The notes under the pieces: model-generated
The model's database searches: none
What the model was told of the DNA's origin: nothing
The model's input: only the letters and a program-made list of their open reading frames with translations
Position numbers and translations under genes: made by a program
Source of the DNA: Streptomyces sp. NBC_00370
Lineage (GTDB): Bacteria > Actinomycetota > Actinomycetes > Streptomycetales > Streptomycetaceae
Length of the DNA: 64,000 nt
Direction: 5' to 3'
NCBI RefSeq assembly: GCF_036084755.1
Contig: NZ_CP107968.1
Span: forward strand, 2,734,501-2,798,500
In this document: piece by piece, positions 47,513 to 56,556 of the stretch
How positions within the stretch are numbered: the first letter of the stretch is position 1
How the letters are laid out: every line of letters begins with the position of its first letter

Positions 47513-47577
47513 GGAGGGGGGTGTCCGGACGTAAAGCGAAGGAGCTCATGCGACAAGCAGTCCGGACACCCCCCTCC
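47513..47577. other. 18-bp perfect inverted repeat with 29-base loop
   Basis: The arm GGAGGGGGGTGTCCGGAC (47513-47530) and its exact complement (47560-47577) enclose 29 bases that contain GAAGGAG followed by ATG on the plus strand. It lies 78 bp after the dnaJ stop on the minus strand, inside a 437-bp gap (47218-47654) that has no convincing gene. It could be the dnaJ terminator, a structured RNA, or a small mobile repeat. The rest of the gap is GGTT-rich low-complexity sequence near 47260-47320. Confidence 0.75.
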
Positions 47578-47654
47578 GCAGGACCCGGAACCCGGCACCA
47601 GACGAACGCGGCCCAGCCAAGAACCGCAACCCCCGCCGGACGGCGACCCGCGGC

Positions 47655-48791
47655 CTACCGGCCGTTAAACGCGTCCTTCAGCCGCGAGAAAAGCCCCTGT
47701 TGCCCCGGTTGAAACTGGCCTGTCGGCCGCTCCTCACCCCGGAGAACCGCGAGCTCCCTGAGCAGCCTCTCCTGCTCGGGGTCCAGTTTCGACGGGGTCA
47801 TGACCTCGACGTGGACGATCAGGTCGCCACGGCCGCCGCCGCGCAGGTGCGTGATGCCCCTGCCGTGCAGCGGGATCGACTGGCCCGACTGGGTGCCCGG
47901 GCGTACGTCGATCTCCTCGACCCCGTCCAGCGTCTCCAGCGGGCACTTCGTGCCCAGGGAAGCCGCTGTCATCGGGATGGTGACCGTGCAGTGCAGATCG
48001 TCGCCGCGCCGCTGGAACACCGCGTGCGGCAGCTCGTGGATCTCCACGTACAGATCGCCTGCGGGGCCGCCGCCGGGGCCGACCTCGCCCTCACCGGCGA
48101 GCTGGATACGGGTGCCGTTGTCGACGCCGGCCGGGATCTTGACCGTGAGCGTACGGCGGGAGCGGATGCGCCCGTCGCCCGCGCACTCGGGGCACGGGGT
48201 CGGTACGACCGTGCCGAAGCCCTGGCACTGCGGGCACGGCCGCGACGTCATGACCTGGCCCAGGAAGGACCGGGTGACCTGCGAGACCTCGCCGCGGCCG
48301 CGGCACATGTCGCAGGTCTGCGCCGAGGTGCCGGGCGCTGCGCCCTCGCCGTTGCACGTGGTGCAGACGACGGCCGTGTCGACCTGGATGTCCTTCGTCG
48401 TGCCGAAGGCCGACTCGTTGAGGTCGATCTCCAGCCGGATCATCGCGTCCTGGCCACGGCGCGTACGCGACCGGGGGCCGCGCTGCGACGCCGTACCGAA
48501 GAACGCGTCCATGATGTCGGAGAAGTTGCCGAAGCCGCCCGCGCCGAAGCCGCCGGCGCCACCGCCGCCACCCGCCGACAGCGGGTCGCCGCCGAGGTCG
48601 TAGACCTGCTTCTTCTGCGGGTCCGACAACACCTCGTACGCGGCGTTGATCTCCTTGAAGCGCTCTTGCGTCTTGGGATCGGGATTCACATCCGGATGCA
48701 GCTCGCGTGCGAGCCGCCGGAATGCCTTCTTGATCTCGTCCTGCGATGCGTCGCGGCGCACGCCGAGAACGGCGTAATAGTCCGTGGCCAC
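47655..48791 (-). CDS. dnaJ: Chaperone protein DnaJ (hrcA-linked copy)
   Basis: A type I J-protein of 378 residues: J domain with HPD at 32-34, a Gly/Ala-rich linker (about 75-100), four CxxCxGxG zinc repeats ([32 protein letters not shown]) and the C-terminal client-binding domains ([20 protein letters not shown]). The GTG start overlaps nothing but follows the hrcA stop directly. It works with DnaK and is under HrcA control through the shared operon; Streptomyces has another dnaJ with dnaK elsewhere. Confidence 0.95.
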   Translation of the reverse strand: MATDYYAVLGVRRDASQDEIKKAFRRLARELHPDVNPDPKTQERFKEINAAYEVLSDPQKKQVYDLGGDPLSAGGGGGAGGFGAGGFGNFSDIMDAFFGTASQRGPRSRTRRGQDAMIRLEIDLNESAFGTTKDIQVDTAVVCTTCNGEGAAPGTSAQTCDMCRGRGEVSQVTRSFLGQVMTSRPCPQCQGFGTVVPTPCPECAGDGRIRSRRTLTVKIPAGVDNGTRIQLAGEGEVGPGGGPAGDLYVEIHELPHAVFQRRGDDLHCTVTIPMTAASLGTKCPLETLDGVEEIDVRPGTQSGQSIPLHGRGITHLRGGGRGDLIVHVEVMTPSKLDPEQERLLRELAVLRGEERPTGQFQPGQQGLFSRLKDAFNGR

Positions 48792-49808
48792 TTACGACTC
48801 CGCCAGGATCTGTCCGACGTAACGTGCCACTGCGCGTACCGCTCCCATCGTTCCGGGGTAGTCCATGCGGGTCGGTCCGACCACGCCGAGTTTGGCGACT
48901 GCCTCGTCGCCCGAACCGTAGCCGACCGCGACGACGGACGTGGAGCTGAGGCCCTCATGGGCGTTCTCGTGCCCGATCCGTACGGTCATGCCCGGATGTT
49001 CCGCCTCACCCAGCAGCTTGAGGAGCACCACCTGCTCTTCGAGCGCCTCCAGCACCGGCCGGATGGTCAGCGGAAAATCGTGTCCGAAGCGGGTGAGATT
49101 GGCGGTGCCGCCGATCATCAGCCGCTCCTCGGTCTCCTCGACCAGGGTTTCGAGGAGGGTCGCGAGCACCGTGGAGACGGTCCCGCGGTCCTCCAGCTCG
49201 AAGGAGTCCGGCATGTCCTGCACGAGCTGCGGCACGTCGGCGAACCTGCGCCCCACGATCCGGCTGTTGAGCCGGGCCCGCAGATCGGCCAGCGAGGTCT
49301 CGCCGAACGGCGCCGGGCAGTCGATCATGCGCTGCTCGACCCGTCCGGTGTCCGTGATCAGCACGAGCATCAGCCGGGCCGCGGCGAGCGACAGCAGCTC
49401 CACGTGACGCACCGTCGAGCGGGTCAGCGAGGGGTACTGGACGACGGCGACCTGCCGGGTCAGCTGCGCGAGCAGCCGGACCGTACGGCCCACCACGTCG
49501 TCGAGGTCGACGGCGCTGTCCAGGAAGTTCTGAATGGCGCGGCGCTCCGGCGCCGACAGGGGTTTGACGCCCGCCAGCTTGTCCACGAAGAGCCGGTAGC
49601 CCTTGTCCGTGGGGATCCGGCCGGCGCTGGTGTGCGGCTGGGCGATGAAGCCCTCGTCCTCCAGCACCGCCATGTCGTTGCGGACCGTGGCCGGCGAGAC
49701 CCCGAGCTGATGCCGCTCGGTGAGGGCCTTGGAGCCGACCGGCTCCTCCGTGCCCACATAGTCCTGGACGATGGCGCGCAGCACCTCAAGTCTGCGTTCA
49801 CTGAGCAT
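48792..49808 (-). CDS. hrcA: Heat-inducible repressor HrcA
   Basis: A 338-residue repressor with a winged helix at the N-terminus ([27 protein letters not shown]), a GAF-like domain and the inserted dimerising domain. GGAGG is 8 bp before the ATG at 49808. It binds the CIRCE element found 47 bp upstream, repressing itself, dnaJ and the groE genes until heat inactivates it. Confidence 0.95.
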   Translation of the reverse strand: MLSERRLEVLRAIVQDYVGTEEPVGSKALTERHQLGVSPATVRNDMAVLEDEGFIAQPHTSAGRIPTDKGYRLFVDKLAGVKPLSAPERRAIQNFLDSAVDLDDVVGRTVRLLAQLTRQVAVVQYPSLTRSTVRHVELLSLAAARLMLVLITDTGRVEQRMIDCPAPFGETSLADLRARLNSRIVGRRFADVPQLVQDMPDSFELEDRGTVSTVLATLLETLVEETEERLMIGGTANLTRFGHDFPLTIRPVLEALEEQVVLLKLLGEAEHPGMTVRIGHENAHEGLSSTSVVAVGYGSGDEAVAKLGVVGPTRMDYPGTMGAVRAVARYVGQILAES

Positions 49809-49854
49809 CGCGCACACCTCCAGCTCTCGTCCGTCGTACCCCGTCGGTCCTCGC

Positions 49855-49881
49855 TTGGCACTCGTTGCAGGGGAGTGCCAA
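49855..49881. promoter_or_regulatory. CIRCE element
   Basis: TTGGCACTC and GAGTGCCAA are separated by 9 bases, an exact inverted pair matching CIRCE (TTAGCACTC-N9-GAGTGCTAA) with compensating changes. It is the operator for HrcA autorepression. Confidence 0.93.
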
Positions 49882-50044
49882 CATTCCCCGAGCCAGTGTA
49901 CGGCCGTTCGGTACGGCCGTAGCAAGGCAGCCGCACACGCCGCCCGTGCCGCCCGTTCTGTCCCGGATCTTGCCCCGGTTATGCCCCGCGATATGTCCCG
50001 GGCGGGGTTTCTTCAGCGCCGGGACCGGCATTAAGGTCGTCGGC

Positions 50045-50071
50045 ATGATGCACAAGCAGCTCTACGGCTGA
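50045..50071 (+). CDS. Possible leader peptide before glycosyltransferase gene
   Basis: A frame of eight codons, MMHKQLYG, follows AAGG with 8-bp spacing and ends 157 bp upstream of the glycosyltransferase gene. Several GC-rich inverted repeats follow, such as CCGCGG...CCGCGG. It could be a leader for inducible expression or chance. The rest of the 420-bp gap (49809-50228) holds CIRCE and no other gene. Confidence 0.3.
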   Translation: MMHKQLYG

Positions 50072-50228
50072 CACGACAGACGTCCGAAGAACCCGCCGCC
50101 CGGGGACAAGCCTCCCCGCGCGCCCGGTCCCGTATGCGGGTGTGGCGTCTCTTCGCCGGCCCGGTCTCCGTCGTGTTCTCCTTCCGCGGTTCTGCCGCGG
50201 CCCGTAGACCTGAAATGAGTGATCTGCC

Positions 50229-51404
50229 ATGTCACGCGTGCCCCGTCGCCATGTCGCGATGATCGGCGTCCCCGCCGTCAGCCACATCCTGCCCAGCCTG
50301 GAGATCTTCCGGGAGCTGGTGGCCCGCGGCCACCGGGTGTCGTACGCCAACGACCCGTCGGCCGAGGAGCTGGTCACCGGCGTGGGCGCGGAACTCGTCC
50401 CGTACGACTCGCTTTTGCCGGCCGACAACAAGTGGCCGGACGATCCGATCGCGGCGATGACGATCTTCCTGGACAACGGCATCCAGGCGCTGTCCGCGCT
50501 GCGCGCCGCGTACGACAGCGACCCCGCCGACCTGTACCTGTACGACATCGGCGGGTATCCCGCGCGGGTCATCGCCGAGACGCAGGGCCGGCCGTTCATG
50601 CAGCTCTCGCCGACGTACGTGGCCTGGCGGGGCTACGAGCGTGACGTGGCGACGCAGCTGTGGCAGCTGCCGGGCGCCGACGCGTACCGGGCGAAGTTCG
50701 GTACGTGGCTGGCGGAGTCGGGGGCGACGACCACCGACCCCGATGTGTTCGGCGGCCGGCCGCCGAACACGCTGGCGCTGATCCCCCGGGCCATGCAGCC
50801 GTTCGCCGACGACGTCGACGAGGAGACGGTGACGTTCGTCGGGTCCTGCTTCGGGCCGCGCGCCGGGCAGGAGGAGTGGGTGCGGCCCGCAGGCGCCGAG
50901 AAGGTGCTGCTGATCTCGCTGGGGTCGGCGTACACGGGCCGGCCGGACTTCTACCGCGCGTGCCTGGCCGCGTACGGGGATCTGCCGGGCTGGCACGTGG
51001 TGCTCCAGATCGGCCGGCGGACCGATCCCGGTGCGCTGGGTCCGGTCCCGGGCAATGTCGAGGTGCGTCCGTGGGTGCCGCAGCTGGCGATCCTGGAGCA
51101 GGCCGACGCGTTCGTGACGCACGCGGGGATGGGCGGCAGCAGCGAGGGGCTGTTCACGGGGACGCCGATGATCGCCGTACCGCAGGCGGTCGACCAGTTC
51201 ACCAACGCGGACCGGCTGGTGGAGCTGGGGGTCGCGGTGCGGATCGACACGGCGGACGCGACGCCTGAGCGGCTGCGCGCCGCCCTGACCGGGTTCGCCT
51301 CGGCGCCCGCGACTCTCGGGCGCGCGGCCGAGCTGCGGTCCTGGGCGCGGGCGGAGGGCGGTACGACGCGAGCGGCGGACCTCATCGAGAAGTTGCTCGA
51401 CTGA
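50229..51404 (+). CDS. Macrolide-type glycosyltransferase (GT1 family)
   Basis: A 391-residue GT-B enzyme of the MGT/OleD group. The catalytic His lies in IGVPAVSHILPSLEIFREL; the C-terminal UDP-sugar signature is THAGMGGSSEGLFTGTPMIAVPQAVDQFTNADRL, with the final D-Q pair binding the sugar. Relatives inactivate macrolides or glycosylate phenolics with UDP-glucose. The gene is accessory in position, between hrcA and DUF3097. Its ribosome site is weak (GAGTGAT). Confidence 0.88.
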   Translation: MSRVPRRHVAMIGVPAVSHILPSLEIFRELVARGHRVSYANDPSAEELVTGVGAELVPYDSLLPADNKWPDDPIAAMTIFLDNGIQALSALRAAYDSDPADLYLYDIGGYPARVIAETQGRPFMQLSPTYVAWRGYERDVATQLWQLPGADAYRAKFGTWLAESGATTTDPDVFGGRPPNTLALIPRAMQPFADDVDEETVTFVGSCFGPRAGQEEWVRPAGAEKVLLISLGSAYTGRPDFYRACLAAYGDLPGWHVVLQIGRRTDPGALGPVPGNVEVRPWVPQLAILEQADAFVTHAGMGGSSEGLFTGTPMIAVPQAVDQFTNADRLVELGVAVRIDTADATPERLRAALTGFASAPATLGRAAELRSWARAEGGTTRAADLIEKLLD

Positions 51405-51420
51405 CCGCTATCGTCGGCGG

Positions 51421-52245
51421 ATGCGCAGCTACAGTCCCGATCTGACGCCGCCGTGGAAGAAGCCCACGCCCGCGCCGGAGGTCCCCGCCGAACCGGATCT
51501 GGTGGTCGAGGAGGTGTCGACGGGCTTCTGCGGCGCGGTGATCCGCTGCGAGAAGACGGCCGAGGGGCCGACGGTGACCCTGGAGGACCGCTTCGGCAAG
51601 CACCGGGTCTTCCCGCTGGTACCGCGCGGCTTCCTGCTGGAGGGCCGGGTGGTGACGCTGGTCCGCCCGTCGGCGGCGGCCCCGCACCGCCCGGCCCGCA
51701 CCGCCTCCGGGTCGGTCGCGGTGCCGGGCGCGCGGGCGCGGGTGGCCAGGGCGGGCCGCATCTACGTGGAGGGCCGGCACGACGCCGAGCTGGTCGAGAA
51801 GGTGTGGGGCGACGACCTGCGCATCGAGGGCGTGGTGGTCGAGTACCTCGGCGGCATCGACGACCTCCCGTCGATCGTCGCCGAGTTCGGCCCGGCGGAG
51901 GACGCGCGGCTGGGCGTCCTGGTCGACCACTTGGTGCCGGGCTCGAAGGAGTCGAAGATCGCGGCGGAGGTGACGGGCGCCGACGTACTGATCGTCGGCC
52001 ACCCGTACATCGACGTCTGGGAGGCGGTGAAGCCGTCCTCGGTGGGCATCCCGGCCTGGCCGAAGGTCCCGCGCGGTCAGGACTGGAAGACGGGCGTGTG
52101 CCGGGCGCTGGGCTGGCCGGAGAACACGGGCGCGGCGTGGCAGGAGATCCTGTCGCACGTCAGGTCGTACCGGGACCTGGAACCGGCGCTGCTGGGACGG
52201 GTGGAGGAGCTGATCGACTTCGTCACGGTCGGCGGTGCCGTTTGA
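51421..52245 (+). CDS. DUF3097 protein with TOPRIM-like motifs
   Basis: A 274-residue protein of the actinobacterial DUF3097 family. A small N-terminal beta domain (about 28-80) is followed by a part that resembles the TOPRIM fold: IYVEGRHDAELVEKVWG (acidic Glu-x2-x-Asp), then GVLVDHLVPGSKESKIAAEV in the position of the DxD strand of RNase M5-type proteins. It lies 16 bp after the glycosyltransferase gene and overlaps the end of the convergent Uma2 gene by 23 bp. The function is unknown; nucleic-acid processing is inferred from the fold. Confidence 0.8.
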   Translation: MRSYSPDLTPPWKKPTPAPEVPAEPDLVVEEVSTGFCGAVIRCEKTAEGPTVTLEDRFGKHRVFPLVPRGFLLEGRVVTLVRPSAAAPHRPARTASGSVAVPGARARVARAGRIYVEGRHDAELVEKVWGDDLRIEGVVVEYLGGIDDLPSIVAEFGPAEDARLGVLVDHLVPGSKESKIAAEVTGADVLIVGHPYIDVWEAVKPSSVGIPAWPKVPRGQDWKTGVCRALGWPENTGAAWQEILSHVRSYRDLEPALLGRVEELIDFVTVGGAV

Positions 52246-52813
52246 CCGGGGGCAGGGTCTGGAACTCAGAGGTGTCAAGCGTGACGTCCAGCAGGTCCAA
52301 CGGGACGGACAGGCCGAACTTGACGGTGTTCTCGACCTGGTAGTCGGCCGCCTCGCCGTCACCTGTCGGCTCCGTGAGCAGCACGCAGTGGGCTGCCATG
52401 GGGTCGATGACGAGGTAGGCGGGGACCTTGCCCGCCGCGTAGATGGACCGCTTCTCGCCATAGTCCCGGTCGACGCTGGTCTTGGAGACTACTTCGACGA
52501 CCAGGGTGAGCACGTCGGAGGGCAACAGCCGCCCGGACTCGGGACCGCCGCCGCGTTCGAGTACGACGAGGTCGGGCTGGGGCTCGCTCTGCTCACCGGG
52601 GATCGCGATGTCCTGGGTCTGGAGACAGTCGAAGTCCTTGGGCAGAATCTGCTTGAGAACGGACAGCACAATTCGGTTGTGGACCAGATCCAGCCCGGCC
52701 ATCATCACGATTTCCCCCCGCAGGAGCTCCGCCACGTATCCCTCGGGGACCTCAAGGGCCTCGAAGAATTCGACGACGTCGTCAGTGATCGGTCGGTCAT
52801 CCACAGCAGTCAT
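52223..52813 (-). CDS. Uma2-family PD-(D/E)xK endonuclease-like protein
   Basis: A 196-residue protein with the restriction-endonuclease-like core: ELLRGEIVMMAGLDLVHNRIV, then EPQPDLVVLERGG (Asp), VVEVVSKTSVDRDYGEKRSIYAAGKVPAYLVID (Glu and Lys). Uma2 genes are numerous in Streptomyces and cyanobacteria; their role is not settled. GGAGGG lies 8 bp before the ATG at 52813. The 3' end overlaps DUF3097. Confidence 0.85.
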   Translation of the reverse strand: MTAVDDRPITDDVVEFFEALEVPEGYVAELLRGEIVMMAGLDLVHNRIVLSVLKQILPKDFDCLQTQDIAIPGEQSEPQPDLVVLERGGGPESGRLLPSDVLTLVVEVVSKTSVDRDYGEKRSIYAAGKVPAYLVIDPMAAHCVLLTEPTGDGEAADYQVENTVKFGLSVPLDLLDVTLDTSEFQTLPPVKRHRRP

Positions 52814-52927
52814 CTCCGTGGCCCTCCGCTTTCGCCATCGCCAGGTACGACGGCAGCCTAGGGACAGCGTAGGAAGACCCCGCCCCCTCCTGCACTGATT
52901 CACCCGTCCGGGTGATCAGTTGTGTGA

Positions 52928-54160
52928 TCAGTCGACCAGGTCCCTGACCACCGCGTCCGCCAGCAGTCTGCCGCGCAGGGTCAGGACCGCGTGGCCCTCG
53001 GCGTGCGGGGCCGGGGACAGGAGGCCGTCGTCCACCGCGCGGGACGCGGCCGCCAGGCCCGCGGGGGCCAGCAGGGAGAGCGGGACGCCCTCGGCGAGGC
53101 GCAGCTCCAGGAGGATGCGTTCCACGCGGCGGTCCTCGTCGGTCAGCAGCTCGCGGCCCGCGCCCGGGGAGCGGCCCTCGGCCAGCGCCGCCGCGTACGC
53201 GCCCGGGTGCTTCACGTTCCACCAGCGGACGCCGCCCATGTGGCTGTGGGCGCCGGGGCCCGCGCCCCACCAGTCGGCGCCGCGCCAGTACAGCTCGTTG
53301 TGCAGGCAGCGGGCCGCCTCCGACGTCGCCCAGTTGGACACCTCGTACCAGCCGAAGCCGGCCGCCGCCAGCACCTCGTCGGCGATCAGATAGCGGTCGG
53401 CGTGCTCGTCGTCGTCCGTCATCGGGACCTCGCCGCGCCGGATGCGCCGGGCGAGCTGGGTGCCCTCCTCCACGATCAGGGCGTACGCGGAGATGTGGTC
53501 GGGGCCGGCGCCGACGGCCGCCGCCAGGGAGGCGCGCCAATCGTCGTCGGTCTCGCCGGGGGTGCCGTAGATCAGGTCCAGGTTGACGTGGTCGAAGCCC
53601 GCCGCGTGCGCCTCCGCCACGCAGGCCTCGGGGCGGCCGGGGGTGTGGTTGCGGTCGAGGACCTTCAGCACGTGCTGCTTGGCGCTCTGCATGCCGAACG
53701 AGATCCGGTTGAAGCCGCCCTCGCGCAGCGCGGCCAGATACGCCGGGTCGACGGACTCCGGGTTGGCCTCCGTGGTGATCTCGGCGTCGTCGGCGAGCCC
53801 GAACTCGTCACGGATCGTGCCCAGCATCCGCACCAGGTCACCGGCGCCCAGCAGGGTCGGCGTGCCGCCGCCGACGAAGACGGTACGCACCGGCCTGGGG
53901 TCGTCGCCCAGCACCTTCCTGGCCAGCCGGACCTCGTCGGCGAGGGTGTCGGCGTAGTTGTCACGCGAGGCCAGCACACCGCCCGAGCCGCGCAGCTCGG
54001 TCGCGGTGTAGGTGTTGAAGTCGCAGTAGCCGCAGCGGGTCGCGCAGTACGGAACGTGCAGATAGAACCCCAGCGGCCGGTCACCCGCGCCCGCAAGGGC
54101 GCTCGCGGGCAACGCGCCGGTCTCGGGCATGGGCTCACCGTCGGGCAGTGCGGAAGGCAT
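52928..54160 (-). CDS. hemW: Radical SAM heme chaperone HemW
   Basis: A radical SAM protein of 410 residues with C39-x3-C43-x2-C46 (CATRCGYC) for the 4Fe-4S cluster, GGGTPTLL for S-adenosylmethionine and NLDLIYGTPGE. HemW carries heme to membrane enzymes; the protein was once called oxygen-independent coproporphyrinogen III oxidase, but lacks the extra features of HemN. The cofactor motif and C-terminal HemN_C domain are complete. Confidence 0.92.
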   Translation of the reverse strand: MPSALPDGEPMPETGALPASALAGAGDRPLGFYLHVPYCATRCGYCDFNTYTATELRGSGGVLASRDNYADTLADEVRLARKVLGDDPRPVRTVFVGGGTPTLLGAGDLVRMLGTIRDEFGLADDAEITTEANPESVDPAYLAALREGGFNRISFGMQSAKQHVLKVLDRNHTPGRPEACVAEAHAAGFDHVNLDLIYGTPGETDDDWRASLAAAVGAGPDHISAYALIVEEGTQLARRIRRGEVPMTDDDEHADRYLIADEVLAAAGFGWYEVSNWATSEAARCLHNELYWRGADWWGAGPGAHSHMGGVRWWNVKHPGAYAAALAEGRSPGAGRELLTDEDRRVERILLELRLAEGVPLSLLAPAGLAAASRAVDDGLLSPAPHAEGHAVLTLRGRLLADAVVRDLVD

Positions 54161-54198
54161 GCCCCCATTGTCCCGTACGGCGGAAGTGAGCCGTACGG

Positions 54199-54230
54199 GC
54201 CGGGCGGGTGCACCCGCCGGCCCGCCCGGC
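54199..54230. terminator. Hairpin after the SpoIIE-type gene
   Basis: GCCGGGCGGG pairs with CCCGCCCGGC (10 bp) around a loop that itself contains GGTGCACC, 12 bp beyond the stop of the phosphatase gene on the minus strand. Confidence 0.55.
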
Positions 54231-54241
54231 GTCGCACGTCT

Positions 54242-56332
54242 TCATTCCGCCTGGAACACCAGCAGTGCCAGGTCGTCCCCCGGCGGGGTGCCGTCGAAGT
54301 CGTGGACCGCTCGGCGTATCCGTTCGGCGACCTCCTGGGCCGGCAGGCCCACGCAGCCCGCCAGGACGTGGGCGAGGCCGTCGCAGTCGTCCAGGAGGCG
54401 GTGGCCCGAGCGGCGCTCGGTGACGCCGTCCGTGACGCACAGGAGCGTGTCGCCGGGCTGGAGGTCGAACGTGTGGCTCTCGTACGCGACGTTCTCCACG
54501 ACCCCCAGCAGCAGCTGCGGTTCGGCGGCCGGCCGGACCGAGCCGTCGGGGCGCAGCAGCAGCGGCAGCGGGTGGCCCGCGCTGGCCAGCGTGCACCGTA
54601 CGCCGCCGACGGGGCCCGGCAGGGGCATCAGCTCGCCGTAGAGCAGCGACAGGAAGCGGGGCTGGCTGCCGTCGGGCAGCGCCTGCGGCCCGTCGGCCGG
54701 TCCTGCCGCCGAGGCGACCATCAGGGACGCGGCCTCCGCCGCCTCCGTGGCGTCGTCCAGCAGCAGCCGGTTGAGCCGGTCGAGCACCTCTCCGACGCGG
54801 TAGCCCTCGCGGGCCAGCAGCCGCAGCCAGGGGCGGGCCAGGCCGGTGACGACGGCCGCCTCGGGGCCGCTGCCCTGGACGTCGCCGAGCATGAAGCACC
54901 AGCGGCCGCCGGGCGGGCAGGGGAAGACGTCGTAGAAGTCGCCGCCCGCGAGGCCGTCGTCGCTCGGCTCGTACACCAGCGAGCTGGCGACGCCGGGGAT
55001 CCGCGCCACCTGGCTGGGCAGCAGCCCGCGCTGGAGCACCCGGCTGATGGTGGCCTGCCGGGTGTAGCGGCGGGCCGCGCCGATCGCGAGGGCGACCCGG
55101 CGGGCGAAGTCCTCGACCAGCGAGCTGACCTCGTCGGGCACCCGGGCGCGGCCGTCGAGCCTGCCGAGCATCAGCGTGCCGATGGCGCGGCCGTTCGCGA
55201 CGAGCCGGTAGACGAAGGCGGTCCCGTGGGCGGGATCCTCGGGGTTCGGGGTGTTCTCGGGGTTCGCGGTGTTCTCGTCGCCGGTACCGCCCGGGTCGCC
55301 CGCCGGCAACGCCGCTCCCCCGATCCGGATCGACACACCCGGCCGCGCGGCCTCCGGCGGCCGTGGCACGTCCTTCTCCAGGTCCGCCCGGAGCTGGTCG
55401 ATCCGGGACTCGTCCAGGTGCCAGACGCGGGCGAGCCGGGGCGGCGCACCCGCGGCGCCGCCTTCGGCGTCCAGCCAGACGGCGCACCAGTCGGCGAGGC
55501 GCGGCACCAGCAGCTGGCAGGCGAGCGCGGCGACGAGGTCCTCGTCGAGCTGTCCCGCGAGCAGGTCGGAGGCCTCGGCGAGGAACGCAAGGGCCCCTCT
55601 GCTGACCCAGTCGGGGTCGTCGCGCACGGTGCGCCGTGACGCGGGGGCCAGGATCTCCGCCGCGCGCAGTTCGCGCCGCAGCGCGGGCCCCGTCGCCTCC
55701 GACTGCGCGGCACCCGGCATCGCTCCGCCGCCGGGCACGGCCGGTTCCCTGCCGTCGAGCGGCAGCCGGGCCCAGACGGTCTTGAGGCCGGAGCGGTACG
55801 TGATCCCCCACCGTTCGGCGAGCGAGCCGACGACCTGGAGCCCGCGGCCGTACTCGGGCGCACCGGCGGCGGATCGTTCCTGCACACCGCCGCGCACCGC
55901 CCGGGTGGGGTGGTGGTCGGAGACCTCGACCAGCAGCGCAGCCGGGTCGCCGTCCGGCTGGGACGGGTCGTCGGGCTCCGTGGCGTCCTCCAGCCGGCAC
56001 AGCACCTCGACGGTGGTGCCGGCGTGGACGACGGCGTTGGTGACGAGTTCGTTGAGGACCACGACGGCGTCGTCGGCGAGCAGGTCGGTACTGTGCTGCC
56101 CGGTGAGGCAGCCGCCCGCGCCCGCCGCGCTGCCCTGGCAGAACGTGCAGGTGGCGAGCAGTCCGAGGCTCGTCCAGTCCGCCAGCGCGGCGCGGGCGAA
56201 TCGGCGCGCCGCCCCGGGCGCGAGCGGGTTGCCGGGCAGGCTGGTACGTGCGGCCGATCGGGCGTCCTTCCGTAACGGCCCCTGGGGTGCGGGGCGTTGG
56301 GCAGTCTCTCGCGGGATCGGAATGGGCCCCAC
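54242..56332 (-). CDS. SpoIIE-type PP2C phosphatase with anti-sigma-like kinase and GAF domain
   Basis: A 696-residue cytoplasmic regulator. Residues about 40-200 form a histidine-kinase-like ATPase (LNELVTNAVVHAG as the N box, EYGRGLQVVGSLAERWGI as a G-box variant). A GAF-like part spans about 235-430. The C-terminal half is a SpoIIE phosphatase (GGDFYDVFPCPPGGRWCFMLGDVQGSG, ASAGHPLPLLL, TDGVTERR, GDDLALLVF). Such proteins run partner-switching for sigma factors by phosphorylating and dephosphorylating an antagonist. AGGAG lies 7 bp before the GTG. The response regulator is divergent. Confidence 0.9.
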   Translation of the reverse strand: MGPIPIPRETAQRPAPQGPLRKDARSAARTSLPGNPLAPGAARRFARAALADWTSLGLLATCTFCQGSAAGAGGCLTGQHSTDLLADDAVVVLNELVTNAVVHAGTTVEVLCRLEDATEPDDPSQPDGDPAALLVEVSDHHPTRAVRGGVQERSAAGAPEYGRGLQVVGSLAERWGITYRSGLKTVWARLPLDGREPAVPGGGAMPGAAQSEATGPALRRELRAAEILAPASRRTVRDDPDWVSRGALAFLAEASDLLAGQLDEDLVAALACQLLVPRLADWCAVWLDAEGGAAGAPPRLARVWHLDESRIDQLRADLEKDVPRPPEAARPGVSIRIGGAALPAGDPGGTGDENTANPENTPNPEDPAHGTAFVYRLVANGRAIGTLMLGRLDGRARVPDEVSSLVEDFARRVALAIGAARRYTRQATISRVLQRGLLPSQVARIPGVASSLVYEPSDDGLAGGDFYDVFPCPPGGRWCFMLGDVQGSGPEAAVVTGLARPWLRLLAREGYRVGEVLDRLNRLLLDDATEAAEAASLMVASAAGPADGPQALPDGSQPRFLSLLYGELMPLPGPVGGVRCTLASAGHPLPLLLRPDGSVRPAAEPQLLLGVVENVAYESHTFDLQPGDTLLCVTDGVTERRSGHRLLDDCDGLAHVLAGCVGLPAQEVAERIRRAVHDFDGTPPGDDLALLVFQAE

Positions 56333-56556
56333 TCGGCGGCTCCTGGTCCGGTTGTGGCATTGCGCCGCTTGTGACCCCGACAGAGTGACAGACTGGGCTC
56401 GCCCATACGCACCGAGTCATCAAAATGGGCGGGAATGCACCAAGGACAGTGCCTGAGCGCGTGTTTCGAGCCGCCCGCTGTCCGCTGCCCGGCCTTCCAG
56501 GTCCCCGAGGGCGTACCCACCGATGCGACGACGAACGATCACGTGAGGCATTCACC

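Noticed and set aside
47521..47712. A small plus-strand gene starting in or near the 47.5-kb hairpin
   Set aside because: It has a ribosome site but an Arg/Pro/Thr-rich product and overlaps the end of dnaJ antisense; kept only as a point in the hairpin finding.
47700..49922. A 740-codon plus-strand frame across dnaJ and hrcA
   Set aside because: Antisense to two well-identified genes and rich in Arg, Gly, Asp and Val without recognisable domains.
52991..55639. An 882-codon plus-strand frame across hemW and the SpoIIE-type gene
   Set aside because: Shadow of two real genes on the other strand; composition is typical of an antisense frame.
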